DNA from: Acanthamoeba castellanii str. Neff
Lineage: Eukaryota > Discosea > Longamoebia > Acanthamoebidae
Direction: 5' to 3'
Length of the DNA stretch: 64,000 bases
Assembly: GCF_000313135.1 (NCBI RefSeq)
Contig: NW_004457434.1
Span: 219,467 to 283,466 of the forward strand
Part shown: positions 12,201 to 22,904 of the stretch, one piece after another
How positions within the stretch are numbered: the first letter of the stretch is position 1
Layout: every line of letters starts with the position of its first letter
Made by a program: the position numbers and the translations under genes
Notes under the pieces: generated by a model
Told to the model about the DNA's origin: nothing
Databases searched by the model: none
What the model saw: the letters and a program-made list of their open reading frames with translations, nothing else

Positions 12201-13925
12201 GAACGACTTCGCCAGAAAGGACTGCTCGACGTTTGCCGGCTTCATCAGGCAATGCAAGAACGTGGCCTACCTTGATCTCTCCCACAACAAGGTACACTCT
12301 CATGTTCCATGACATGTCTGTCCTCACTGTTCTTCCCCCTTTTGATGCACTGCTCTCCCTCACCACTCTCGTACGTTTTCACGATGTCGCACAACAAGCT
12401 CAACAACAGAGGCATGGAGGAGATCTTGCAGAGCCTGACCGGGCTGCCCGCCCTTCACACTCTCATACTGGACCACGCTTGCAAGTACTTACGCACGCCC
12501 TTTTCCTTCAAGTCACTGTCTTTTCTGAGGCTCCTGTTAACTCCTATTGAAACCAGGTCCCCCGATGGTCAGACGGCCGGCGCTCTCTGCTCTCTGGTGT
12601 CTCAAAACCCCAACGTAGGCTGCTCCTGGTCTCCCCACCTGCTGCCGCTCGAGCCAGTGCTGCTGACGTGTCACCTCCTTTCTCTCTCTGCCCAGATCCG
12701 TGCGTTGCGTTTGGCTGGCGGGTGGGGTCCGGCGATGGACGCATTCCTGTCGCTCATCGCCAAGAACGAGACCCTCGAGGTACTCGCGCGCCCTCTTTGC
12801 CACCCTCTGGAGGCAGAGCAGCGCTGCTGATCAACCCCGTCTGGCAGGTGTTGGATATCAGCGACAACAAGCTGGGCGACAAGGGTGCGGCACTGATCGC
12901 CAACCTGTTGACCACGAACCCCATCCTCAAGCGTACGGCCACCAGCCCACCAACCAACCAACCAACCGGTCGTCGTTTGTCCCGACTAACAGTTCATGCC
13001 CTCTCCCTCTCGGGCTGGCACAGGCCTCGTGGTGGATGGCAACGGCTTCACCATCAGCGGATTTCAGGCCATCGCGCTCGGGCTCGTCACCAACACCACC
13101 CTTGTTCAGATGGTACTCACTGCGCCCTATGCGCCGGGTTGATCGCGCCACTACCGTGCTCAAGTACTCATGTCGTGTGTGTACCAGGGCTTCCCCTGGC
13201 AAGACTTTGACAAGGCCTGCAGCTCTATACCCTCGCCGAAGCAGCCGCACCTCGTACGTCTCCCCCTCCTCTGTCTGACTCAAGTGGATTTGAGGGAAGC
13301 CTGACGTTCTCTTCTCCTCGTGGTACATGCACAACGGTAACAGGACAACCTGCGCCAGAATGTGATGGAGGTGCAAGTTGCGCTGAGCAGGAACATGTAC
13401 GGCCACTCCTCCGTTCAGTCCTTCGAACTCAACCCCGACGAAACACAGGTTCGTTCGTCTCCTTTCGTACCATGGTCTTTACGCTCTCCGCGTTGCTCTC
13501 TGTGAGATCACCTTTTCAGCGCCTCTGACCTACGGAAACCCTGATCTGCAGCTGCCCCTGCGGCCAAAGCCTCGCCTCTGGCTCAAGTCCCTGCCGAGGT
13601 ATGCCTTGCATTCATGCGCCCGTTGTAGCTGGAGCTGATATCAATCCGGTGTGTTCTACAACACAACGATGGTGATTGTTTTTTGCAGCTGCTGGCGGTG
13701 CAGAACGAAGCGCCTCCGCTGCCGCCCTACGCCGGCGAGTCCTCCGGGTCGGTGGTGCTCTCGCCCCGCTCGGGGTCTGCCGACGACATCGGGACCTGCC
13801 CCCCGCCCACTCCCGGCTACGAGTACTTCGCCCCGCCGCCCTACGTAGGTCCGGGGATGGACGGAGCCGACGACGTCGCGCCGCACATGTCCCCCATCCC
13901 CGCTCCGCCTCCGCGAGACGACTGA
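9290..13925 (+). CDS. CARMIL/Acan125-like leucine-rich-repeat actin regulator
   Basis: A long LRR protein spread over more than 25 short exons. After a short N-terminus (MDGSPRKGEAAGD) comes a CARMIL-like PH fold: FAFIGNAHLIT, KKRQKALVALGRFRIFVIVK, CPLFDLLEVNG, LTLIYCGKRTTGYHMHC and FILMATTLPLFLLALRTAFD (9430-10290). The rest is RNI-like LRRs, e.g. LTRLHMASV, VQVLVLRGSNLG, VLDISSCHIG, ITSLDISRNK, LVELNVSSNKL, VAYLDLSHNK and VLDISDNKLGDKG (10600-13060). The C-terminus is Pro-rich (PPLPPYAGE, CPPPTPGYEYF, PIPAPPPRDD), compatible with SH3 binding. PH-LRR-proline order is that of CARMIL proteins, which bind capping protein and myosin-I SH3 domains; Acanthamoeba Acan125 is the founding example. 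No capping-protein-interaction motif was found in what I could read, and the post-LRR region is short, so this may be a paralogue rather than Acan125 itself. Confidence 0.75.
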
Positions 13926-14177
13926 GCGACACCTCCCCCCACGGGTCCTGGCCCGTCTCAACTATTTATTCGGTGGACACCACTTGTTGCAGCTAATGTG
14001 TTGTTGGGTGTTTACTTTTTTTTTGTTTTGAACATGTTTGCTCTTATTTTTCTGTGTTATCCGGCGAAATTTCTCACCAAGTGCAAAATGCTGGAATGGC
14101 CCTCGCTTCTGCTCTGGGCAGTTGGTGGGCTAGTGCGCACACCAGAAGAACAGAACACAACAAGCGACACGCAAGAC

Positions 14178-15956
14178 ATGTCTGAGCAGCAGGGAATCGA
14201 CCTTTCGGGTGACGGAGGCGTGCTGAAGACGATCATCGTCGAGGGCACCGGCACGGATACGCCCCCCTCTGGTTCTGACGTCACTGGTACATCAATTTCC
14301 CACCCAATGCGATTGTGCAGGCTGTGGTGCCGCGATTTTGCCATTTTTAATCTCAATCAATTTCTCACCACATTACGATCTGCAGTACACTACACGGGCA
14401 CGCTGCTGGATGGAAAGAAGTTCGATTCGAGCCGCGATAGGGCTGAACCATTCAAGTTCAAGCTCGGGGCGGGGCAGGTGATCAAGGGCTGGGACCGCAC
14501 CGTGGCTACCATGAAGCGCGGCGAGCAGTGCCGCGTCGTGCTCCGCTCCGACTACGCCTATGGCAAGAACGGCTCGCCGCCCACCATCCCCGCCGATGCC
14601 ACCCTCGGTACGCACTCCAGTCGCTTCACCTCGCTACGCGCCCAGTAGTGTGCCGACGACGTAGAGCTCATCTATCGACTGTGCGGTTGTTGTTGTGCCG
14701 ACGCAGTGTTTGACATCGAGCTGCTGAGCTGGAAGGACGAGGAGGACCTCACCCACGACGGCGGCGTCCTCAAGAAGGTGCTGCGCTCGGCCTCGCCAGA
14801 GAGCTGGGAGAGGCCCAAGGACGACTCAGAGGTGAAGGTCTCCTACACCCTCACCACGGCCGATGGCCAGCACATCGAGTTCAAGACCAACTTCACCTTC
14901 GTGCTCGGCTCCGACGCCGTGCCCGCCGGACTGGAGAAGGTACGAACAAGAAGAAGGGCCTTCTTGATGCTGCGGTCCAGCTACGTCGCGGCTCAATGCT
15001 GACGTGTGACGCTGGCAGGGAGTGGAGAGCATGAAGAAGGGCGAGAAGGCGCTCCTCAAGGTGAGCGGCGACTATGCCAAGGGCCACCCGGCTGCGCCCG
15101 CCGACGCCACGCTGCACTACGAGGTGGAGCTGCTGGAGTTCACCAAGGAGAAGGCCTCGTGGGAGATGACCAACGAGGAGAAGATCGCCGCTGCCCAGAA
15201 GAACAAGGACGACGGTAACGAGCTCTTCAAGGCCGGTAAGTTCAAGGGCGCCATTAAGAAGTACAAGGTACATAGACAGAAGAGCTTCCTCTTGGTCGTC
15301 GTTGCTGGCTCACAGCCGCGTGCGTTGTGGTCATAACTCACACGATCAACTGACAACGCCAACGCCAACGCCAACGCCAAATCAGAAATCGTCATCGTTC
15401 GTGGAGAACGAGAACTCGTTCACGGAGGAGGAGAAGGCGCAGGCCAAGCCGCTCAGGGTCACCGCCCACCTCAACACCGCGGCGTGCAACCTCAAGCTCA
15501 AGGACTACAAGGCCTGCATCGAAAACTGCGACAAGGTGCCATTCCTCAACTTTTGTCACAACTAGTTGCCCCTTCCGGCACGTGAACGTTAGCTGAACCT
15601 AACGCGTTCACTGGGACGGAATCCACATAAAAGGCGTTGAAGCTGGACGCGCGCAACATCAAGGCCCTGTTCAGGAAGGGCAGGCACTGTCGGCCCTCGA
15701 TGAGTGGCGCGATGCCGAACTCACGCTCAACCAGGCCCTCGAGCACGAGCCCTCGAACAAGGACGTTCAGCGCGAGCTCGCCCTCCTCAAGCGCAAGGTA
15801 CGTCTCCCCTTGTACTTGTACCAGTTGGCCGATTGTATCGTTGCGACATTGACACCAACCACCGTATATCCGCAGGTGGCGGAGCAAGAGAAGAAGGACA
15901 AGAAGAGATACGCCAACCTCTTTGCCCGCCTCAGCGCCGACGAGAACCAGAGCTGA
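14178..15956 (+). CDS. FKBP-type peptidyl-prolyl isomerase with TPR domain (FKBP52/65-like), frameshifted
   Basis: An immunophilin: cis-trans prolyl isomerase and probable Hsp90 co-chaperone. The first FK506-binding domain reads [39 protein letters not shown] and PADATLVFDIELL (14390-14720). The second, diverged, domain spans about 14730-15140 ([35 protein letters not shown]). The TPR region begins at [21 protein letters not shown] (about 15210), continues with [20 protein letters not shown], then [15 protein letters not shown]. At 15675-15680 the frame must shift by one base (a base is missing) for the expected continuation [15 protein letters not shown] and [18 protein letters not shown] to be read. 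No GT-AG intron can do this. After one more intron the protein ends [16 protein letters not shown], with the stop at 15954-15956. Either a sequencing or assembly error or a real truncating mutation in the third TPR. Confidence 0.85.
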
Positions 15957-16171
15957 ACGCAATTAAGCGTGGTGCCGCACACAAGCAGACCCCAAAGGAA
16001 GTGCTCCACTCGCCTGCCTGCCATGGCGCGCCGCCCTGGTCGCCCCCAACAACAAGCTTGCTTGCTCGCATGTGATCTGTTCTCTCTGATCATCGCATAA
16101 ACAGGTCCAAAACGCCACCATCGCTTGGCTTCGTTGTCGGCACCACAACAGAACTGCAACTACGTAGATTG
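15957..16171. other. Convergent 3' interval
   Basis: 215 bases between the stop codons of the FKBP gene (+) and the S9 peptidase gene (-). No gene seen; likely overlapping 3' untranslated regions. Confidence 0.4.
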
Positions 16172-16836
16172 CTACTTGCGAAGGAGGTATTGTTCCACGA
16201 ACATGGCCTCCCGCTCGAGGTAGAAGTCGATGTTGACCTTCTTCTTGAAGCCGTGGCCTGGTGCGCAACCGTGCCGTGACGTGAGAAACATCGCCTCGCG
16301 CTCGATGACGGTCATGGGGAGGTAGGCATAGTACCTTCGTCCTTGGCGAGAATGTACCACACGGGAGCGTCGGGCTTGCGTATCTGCTTCACGATCTGCT
16401 CCGACTCAGACTCGGGCACGCGCGGGTCATTCGCGCCCTGGGAGATGAGCATCGGCTTGCTGATCTCGTGTGCGCGGGCGGTGGGCGATATCTCCTCCAG
16501 GAACTTCCTCATCTCGGGGATCCGTTCATCGCCGTACTCCTCCCGTCGCTGGTGCGCTTCAAGGTTGAGTGACACGCAAGATGACACACACACACACACA
16601 CACCGCACACACACACACACACAAAGAGAGAGAGAGAGAACGTGGTGCAACGTACGTTGTCACGTCGGTAGGCGGAGGTGTTTTCGAGGAAGGTGACAAA
16701 GTTGCTGATACCCACCCGCTCCACACCGCAGCACAGTTCCTTGCCGAAGTGGATCATGGACGCCAGCACCATGTACCCGCCGTACGAACCTCCGTCCACC
16801 ATCACACGATCCGCGTCCAGCTCCGGCTACGCGCGA

Positions 16837-16877
<41 letters not shown>

Positions 16878-19304
16878 GGTGTAAAAAGCGGTTGAAGTGG
16901 CAGTGGAAGTGGTGAGTAGGAGGGTTCACCTGCTGCTTGACCCACTGGATGAGCATGCCGATGTCCTTGACCGAGTCTTCGCGCTTGAAGCCGTCGTCGA
17001 GCAGGAGGTAGGACTTTCCGTAGCCCGAAGACCCGCGCACGTTGGGGGCCAGCACCGCCACGCCCATCTCGCAGCAGTAGTACTGCACCCGCGGAATGAA
17101 CTGCGGGCGCCACTGGCTCTCTGCATAGCACCGCCGCCTTTAGTGTTCGGCGCCCTCTGCTGTGCCGTGTGTGTGGTCGTGTTGTGTGAGCGCAGGCGCC
17201 AACGAACCAGGTCCTCCGTGAATGGTGATGATGACGGGGAGCTTTTTGTCGGCGGCCGGCAGTTCGCGGGGCTTGTAGTAGAAGGCGGGAATGGTCCGCT
17301 TGGTGCCTTCTTCGCCCTCCTCGTCGTCGAACGTCTCGAAGTGGATCAGGCTCGGCACCACGAAGGACTCGGTGTTGAGGCCGCCCACTTCGCTGAACGT
17401 CCAACGCACCGGCGGCGCCGGCGCCACAGCCGCCTCACCTTCACCCTCACCCGAGGGCGCGTCGAGGGTGTAGATATCGCCGGGCGTCTGGGCCGTGTTG
17501 AACACGATGCCAATCTGTCGGCTGTTGGGGTGCCACCTGTTGTGTCACCCAGGGCGAAGCGGGGGTCAGCTGATGCAGGCAGGTGTGTAAGGGGAGGGCA
17601 AACGCAGTACCTGGCGGAGTAGGCCAAGCCCACGGGCGTGTTGGCGAGGCGCTGGTACTGGAAGGTGGTGGTGTCCATGACGTAGACCACCGAGATGCCG
17701 TCTTCGTTGGTGATGAACAGCAATCGCTTGCCTTTTGATCGGCCACCGCCGCCGCCACCACGTGTTAATCTCAAGCGCTTGGGCGAGCGCTTGGCCGCGA
17801 CGAAGTCCTTACCATCGGGTGACAGCTCGAGCGCGTCGATGTCCCACGGGATGCCAGCGGTGAGCATCTTCGGCAGCGTGTTCTCGCTTCGCCAAGCAGC
17901 ACAAAGAAGAGAGAGAGAAAGAGTAGGAAATGAGGACTCTCACACACACGAGTGTGGAAAGGCAGGCGCACGGTAGCAATACCTGAGGTCGTAGTAGTAG
18001 AGGCGCTGGAACTCGCCCGTTTCATCGGAGCACATGAACAGCCCCTCGCCGTCCTTGGTGAACAGAGCCGGGCCGTAGGAGATCTGCAGGTGGTGGTGGT
18101 CGCGGCACAAATTGCCGGCCTCGTGAGCCCTCTGGCCAGGGGACGGCATTCGAGTGGTGGGGGGGGGCGAGATTCATAGCGCACCTTGTCCTCGCTCGGG
18201 TTCACTTGCATCAGCGCCTTGCTCTCCAAATGCAGCACATGGACCAGCGACTCGTTGGCACTGTTTGTGTGTGTGTGGTGTGTGTGTTGTTGTTGTTGTT
18301 GATGATGATGATGATGATGATGTAGGTAGGTAGGTGCGTACCTGATGTATTTCTTGACGAGCAGCTTGGACCCGTCGTGCGACCAGTCCGTGGGGTACCA
18401 GGAGCCGCCCTCGCTCAGTACCATCTCCTGCTGCGCGGGCGCCTCACCGAAGCTCCCGGACAGATCGCTCACGTAGATGTCCCAGTCCTTCCCATTGCGC
18501 TGCGTGCTGAAGTACGCGAATCGGTCTCCGCTCGGCGCCCTGCTCATCCATGAACACACGACACACGACACACGACACACGACACACGACACACGACACA
18601 CGACACACGACACACACGTGTGAGCAGTTAACTGGAGAGAGAGCCACTGACGTGTAGCAGTGGAAAGTGGAAAGTGGATTGGGTGGGGTACGGTACCAAG
18701 TGATCGAGCCGTACTTGGAGACGCCGTCGGACAGGAGGGCGTACTTGGCCGTGGCGAGGTCGAAGTGATAGATTTGGTACTGCTCGGCCCCGCCCACGTC
18801 CCGCAGGAACAGCACGCTGCAGCAGGAACAGGTGACACGCATTGACCATCACCACTGGTGAGTACTAGAGCCGCTTCTTCATCTGGTGCGTGGTGGAGGT
18901 GCGGTGGTGAGAACCTGTTGCGGTATGGGGACGCGGGGTTGAGGCACATCGAGGCAGACAGCACGGGCTCCTTGAAGAACGTCAGCTGCTTGCGAAACCT
19001 GCGTGTAGAGATCATCAAGATTCAATGTGTGGGGCAGAGCTGCAGCAGGGGCACCGGTGCGAAGGGAGAGAAAGAAATACCCAGCGGGGCGGGAGATGTA
19101 GTGGAGTTGAGTGGTGTCGGCGAAGCGGGTGGAGATGAGCATACCCTCCACCTGATCCGCAGAGTCTGCGGATGCACGGTGCCATTCGTGCAGGTTGGCC
19201 CCACGAGTGTTCTGGTACTGCTCGAGCCGCTGCGTGATGTGCGGCACCGACTCGGGCACGTCCTCCAGCACCAGATTGCCCACCTCCCTTCGCTTCACCT
19301 CCAT
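16172..19304 (-). CDS. S9 prolyl-oligopeptidase-family serine peptidase
   Basis: A serine exopeptidase/oligopeptidase of the dipeptidyl/acylaminoacyl-peptidase type. The N-terminal exons (ATG at 19304) give a beta-propeller: YISRPAG, SASMCLNPASPYRN, YQIYHFDLATAKYALLSDG, GDRFAYFSTQRNGKDWDIYV, LVHVLHLESKALMQV, LYYYDLR and LLFITNEDGISVVYVMDTTT. The alpha/beta-hydrolase domain follows: PVIITIHGGPG (oxyanion region, about 17210-17240), VLAPNVRGSSGYGKSY, and nucleophile Ser in VDGGSYGGYMV (about 16780). The acid is the Asp in QGANDPRVP (about 16430). The catalytic His in DEGHGF is split by an intron between about 16250 and 16340. The chain ends FVEQYLLRK, stop at 16172. Several introns carry microsatellites. 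The peptidase starts only 39 bases from the divergent VOC gene. Substrate not predictable. Confidence 0.88.
16583..16640. repeat. CA/GA microsatellite in intron
   Basis: A CA dinucleotide run of about 40 bases, broken once by CG, runs directly into a GA run. It lies within an intron of the S9 peptidase gene. Confidence 0.9.
16835..16877. repeat. CA microsatellite in intron
   Basis: About 20 CA units in another intron of the S9 peptidase gene, just after the exon that carries the nucleophile region on the minus strand. Confidence 0.9.
18258..18334. repeat. Compound microsatellite (GT, GTT, GAT, TAGG)
   Basis: Four simple repeats follow one another inside one intron of the peptidase gene: TG units, then TTG, then ATG, then TAGG. 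This is a compound slippage tract. Confidence 0.9.
18551..18617. repeat. 7-base minisatellite ACACGAC in intron
   Basis: A perfect 7-base unit (ACACGAC on the plus strand) repeats about nine times inside an intron of the S9 peptidase gene. Because the unit is 7 bases, three frames alternate and a long open frame is generated by chance. Confidence 0.9.
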
Positions 19305-19343
19305 CTCAGGCACTTTATTATATTTATTTTCTGTTACACCAAG
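19305..19343. promoter_or_regulatory. 39-base bidirectional start region
   Basis: The two divergent start codons (peptidase, minus; VOC protein, plus) are separated by only 39 bases, AT-rich in the centre (TTTATTATATTTATTTT-like). Core promoter or initiator elements for both genes must sit here or inside the opposite coding region. Confidence 0.5.
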
Positions 19344-19763
19344 ATGGAGACCGCGCACGAGGACGGTGTAGGCTGCTTGATACAAAGGCTGGACCACTTG
19401 GTGCTGACGGTGGCGAGCGTTGAGAAGACGTGCGCCTTCTACGAGCGCGTGCTGGGCATGGAGGTAGTCTCGTTTGGCCCGCAACAAGCGAGAAAGGCGC
19501 TGCGCTTCGGTCAGCAGAAGATTAACCTGCACCAGGCGGGCTCCGAGTTCGATCCCAAGGCCCTACGCCCCACGCCCGGGTCGGGCGACCTCTGCTTCGT
19601 CACGGCCCTGTCGCTCGACGACGTGGTGGCACACCTCACCAAGTGCGGGGTCGCCATTGAGGAGGGGCCGGTGGCCCGCACCGGCGCCATGGGTCCGATC
19701 CGCTCCGTCTACATCCGCGACCCGGACGCCAACCTCATCGAGATCGCTAACTACGACGCCTGA
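19344..19763 (+). CDS. Glyoxalase/VOC-superfamily protein (GLOD5-like)
   Basis: A single-exon gene of 139 residues. It has the vicinal-oxygen-chelate fold of glyoxalases: a first beta-alpha-beta-beta-beta module beginning RLDHLVLTVASVEKTCAFYERVLGM (first His ligand in LDHLVL), then ALRFGQQKINLHQ, and a second module GDLCFVTALSLDDVVAHL with VYIRDPDANLIEIANY at the C-terminus (Glu in LIEI as typical metal ligand). The short length and the FG-QKINLHQ and DPxxNLIEI motifs fit the glyoxalase-domain-containing protein 5 group. The substrate is unknown for that group. One of very few intronless genes in the window. Its start is set by the single ATG that precedes the whole domain. Confidence 0.88.
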   Translation: METAHEDGVGCLIQRLDHLVLTVASVEKTCAFYERVLGMEVVSFGPQQARKALRFGQQKINLHQAGSEFDPKALRPTPGSGDLCFVTALSLDDVVAHLTKCGVAIEEGPVARTGAMGPIRSVYIRDPDANLIEIANYDA

Positions 19764-19906
19764 TGCCAGTGCGGAGGGTAGATGCGACAAGAGTTCTTGT
19801 CGTTCTTTTCCAGGTGACCAGGCAGCCAAAAACCGGTTTTGGCTGGCAAAGCCACCAGTGGTGAGTAAATCCTGGACAAATTTTCATCGTTACTTGGTGA
19901 TCTGTG

Positions 19907-21820
19907 ATGGAGATTGAAGGACACAAGACCGAGGTGGGCAGCAGTACGGCGGAGACCCGTCCGTTGCCGTTTCATCTCATTCGCATCAGCCCGCAGCGCG
20001 ATTTGCTTCTCTTGGTTTCTGGATCGAGCTTTTCCATCTACAATCTCAGGCAAGATTATCCCTTCACCTCAAGCCTTTCTCTATAATTTATGCTCATTCG
20101 TGGTCAATCTTCATTCAGAGAGGGCCAATTTGTGCAATTCCAAGGGGAGGAGAGCAATCAGCACTCGGATTTGATTCGAAGCGCAGCTTGGAACAGCAAC
20201 GGAACCGCCCTGGCCACAGTGGGAGACGACAAGGTCGTCAAGTTGTGGCTCATTCACGATGGCCGCACTTATCACTACCAGGGAGAGACCCAGTACCTAC
20301 GTCTCCTCCGCGACAGCTGCACTTGGTCGGCTTGCTAAGCTTTCCTTTGGCCATGTCTTCGTTGTACAGGAAGAACCCGAAGAAGCTCACCAGCGTCGTC
20401 TTTGCTTCCGACCCCGAGGGTGAGGTCATCGTCTACTCCGACAAGGTGCGCCCCTCACGTGCTCAGGCCCTGTTAGCACGCTCTCTTTCCTTCTCTAACA
20501 CCTCCCGCGCATTGTGGGCGCTGTGCCCTCCGCCAGTTCGGTGAGGTGTTCTCATCGCCGGTGGCTCGACCCAACGAGCAGCCCAAGGTCTTGCTGGGCC
20601 ATGTATCGATCATCACCGAAGTGGTAAGCCTCCTTCTCTCTTCTTTCTCTTTGTGTTGTTGTTGGTGGGATGTTTCCCTTTGCGGTGTGGGTGGGGTGTC
20701 AACGTTGTTGGTCCTCACCCTGGGCGGACTCCAGCTGCTGTCTCCGGGCGGAGACCTGCTCCTCTCTGCGGACAGAGACGAGAAGATCCGGGTGAGCCAG
20801 TACCCCAAGGCCTACAACATCGAGGCCTACTGCCTCGGCCACACACAGTACTGCGCTCCCCCCCCCTCTGCGCAGAGCATAGCCATAGATACCGGTCGGA
20901 CGCTGACTGCTGTGTGCGCGCGTGCCCACAGATTCGTGAGCAGGATCTACATCCCCACATCGCAGCCGTCGGTGCTCTTCTCGGGCAGTGCTGACGGTAC
21001 TGTGCGCGTGTGGCGGTACCTGGTCGGCGAACTCCTGCACACGGAGGACCTGACGCGAGGCGATGCCACCAGGCGGATCGTCACCCTCCCCGTAGCCTTC
21101 AGCGACGAGAAGCAGACGCTTGTCGTCCTCGTCGAGGGGTACTTACCCCCCAGGACTCATCATTCGAATCAGCTTCTCGTGCGTGAGCTGACCTCTCCTC
21201 GACTCAAAAGGGTGAACTCGGTCTACCTGTTCAAGTTGGTCGACGGCAAGGAGCTGAAGGAGGCGCAGGTGCTTCCGCTCCACTCGGCCCCCTGGGACGC
21301 GGCCTTCGACAAGGAGGACAACCTCTGGGTGTCAACCTCCTCCGGCGTCGAAGTCCTTACCAGCAGCGCCGACGATACCTACTCCCCGCTGGCTGAAGGT
21401 ACTCCCTCCGTGTGCGTGTGCTGTGTGTCGTGCGCATTAGGCCGCGTGCTGAGTGTGTCGTGTGCGTACGCAGGACACGCTCTGGGCGCTAAGCTGCAGC
21501 AGCTGAACGAGAAGCGCGAGAAGCAGGCGAAAGCGGTGCTGGAAAAGAATGTGGAGAAGGCGCTGGCCTACGGTGCGATGAGGAAGCGGACGGCGGAGGA
21601 CAAGGCGCAGGCCAAGAAGAGGAAGATCGAGGAGGCCAACGCCAATCCCGATCTCGTCAGCGCCAAGGAGAAGCGAAAGGAGCGGAGGAACAAGGCAAAG
21701 CAGGCCGAGAGGAAGAAGAAGGAGACACCGGCAGTGGACGACACCGTGGCGCCCATGGACGAGGTCAAGAACGTAACAGGCGAGGAAGAAGAAGAAGAAG
21801 AGAAGACCTCGTCTGCGTGA
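19907..21820 (+). CDS. WDR4: WDR4/Trm82, tRNA (guanine-N7) methyltransferase non-catalytic subunit
   Basis: A WD40 protein that stabilises the catalytic METTL1/Trm8 subunit forming m7G46 in tRNA. Exons read [19 protein letters not shown], then [60 protein letters not shown], and the family hallmark [20 protein letters not shown] with [11 protein letters not shown], then FVSRIYIP and [14 protein letters not shown] later exon covers [15 protein letters not shown]. The C-terminal exon is a long basic and acidic coiled tail ([36 protein letters not shown]), longer than usual for the family and perhaps nuclear-targeting. The ATG at 19907 follows an in-frame stop. Convergent with archease 67 bases downstream. 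Confidence 0.88.
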
Positions 21821-21887
21821 ATCAGGACCAGAGACGTCGGAAGAAATACCTTTTCCACTGTTCTACACAGCCAAGAGGCGGCCGCCA

Positions 21888-22733
21888 TCAGATGTCGATG
21901 ATGACAAACACTTCACTGCGTTCGCCTTCGGGCTTCTCCATGATCTGCATTGCGCTGTATGTGATCGCCTGTGTGAACCGATTGAAGAGTGCCCGGGCAG
22001 TCAGTCACTGCCCACAGTCCGTCGGCAGCACGGCAACAGTCAGCGGCTAAGGAGTGGAGTGGGACAGACCTTGACTTCGGTGCCCTGGGGATGCTTATCG
22101 AGGTCGAAGGGTTCGCCTCGGCCCACGGCCCGGATCTTGAAGTTCTCCCGATCGAACTCGACGATCTCCACCTCCTTGCTGACGATGAGCTCGGTGGAAA
22201 ACACGAAGAGGAACTCGTCCAGAAAGTTGAACAGCAGAGAATCGAGGTCATGGCCTGGTGAACGTGCACGCCGCATGGAGTGAGAGAGTGAGTCGGCAAC
22301 AGGGAGCGACACGGCGGCACTGTGGCACTGCAGTGAACGTTCTAGCGAGGGGGAGAGGGGTGCAGGGTACCCTCGACTTCAACTTCGCACTGGTCCTCGA
22401 CGTCAACGGTGTCGAGGTCGGTCATGTACCCGAACATGCCCACCACAGCCTGCTCGTAGGCCTGCTTCAGGCTCTCACCCCCTTAGGCCGAGAAAATGAG
22501 CAAGCGAGAGCAGAGCAGTTATGATTCCGTCCGAGGGAAACGTACAAGCATGAATCTGAACATCGGCAGGGTGATCCAGATCTGAACGTGATCGATCGTC
22601 AATCAATAAATGTGAAAATGCACAGAGATGAGAATGGGACACCAGAAACTGTACATTCGTAGCCAAAGGGCTCTGACAAATCGTTCCCGCTCTCCTTCTC
22701 ACCTCCCCCGCCCCTCGCCCTGTCCTGTTCCAT
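21888..22733 (-). CDS. Archease, tRNA-ligase cofactor
   Basis: Archease activates RtcB-type RNA ligases, which seal tRNA exons and, in animals, XBP1 mRNA. Five exons were joined. The first starts MEQDRARGGGEK and ends FGYE; the second completes the hallmark YLDHPADVQIHA, with its metal-binding His and Asp. Next come WGESLKQAYEQAVVGMFGYM (a normal archease helix) and DLDTVDVEDQCEVEVEG. The fourth exon holds HDLDSLLFNFLDEFLFVFSTE and GRGEPFDLDKHPQGTEVK, the most conserved stretch. The last ends ITYSAMQIMEKPEGERSEVF with VIIDI and the stop at 21888. All joins use GT-AG and keep frame; the E-Y codon (GAA T|AT) is split by intron 1. Length (about 165 residues) matches the family. A matching RtcB is not in this window. 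Confidence 0.9.
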
Positions 22734-22904
22734 CCTTGTTCTAGATTGAAGAAAGAATAAATAAATACTTATTATTACGTTACATTTGCACCCTGCCGCG
22801 CGAGGGAAGAGTGGCGGGGAGAAGAGAGGAGAAGAAACAAAATAGAAAGAGAAGAGAGAGAAGAGGGAGAGACTCGCGCAGCGTCAGGTACAGGGGCTTA
22901 ACAC

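Noticed and set aside
18551..18617. Regular short repeats that might suggest a CRISPR-like array
   Set aside because: Unit is only 7 bases with no spacers; it is an intronic minisatellite in a eukaryotic gene.
17771..19018. 415-codon minus-strand frame as a single exon
   Set aside because: It mixes peptidase exons with repeat-bearing introns and reads the wrong frame for part of its length; the spliced S9 peptidase explains the region better.
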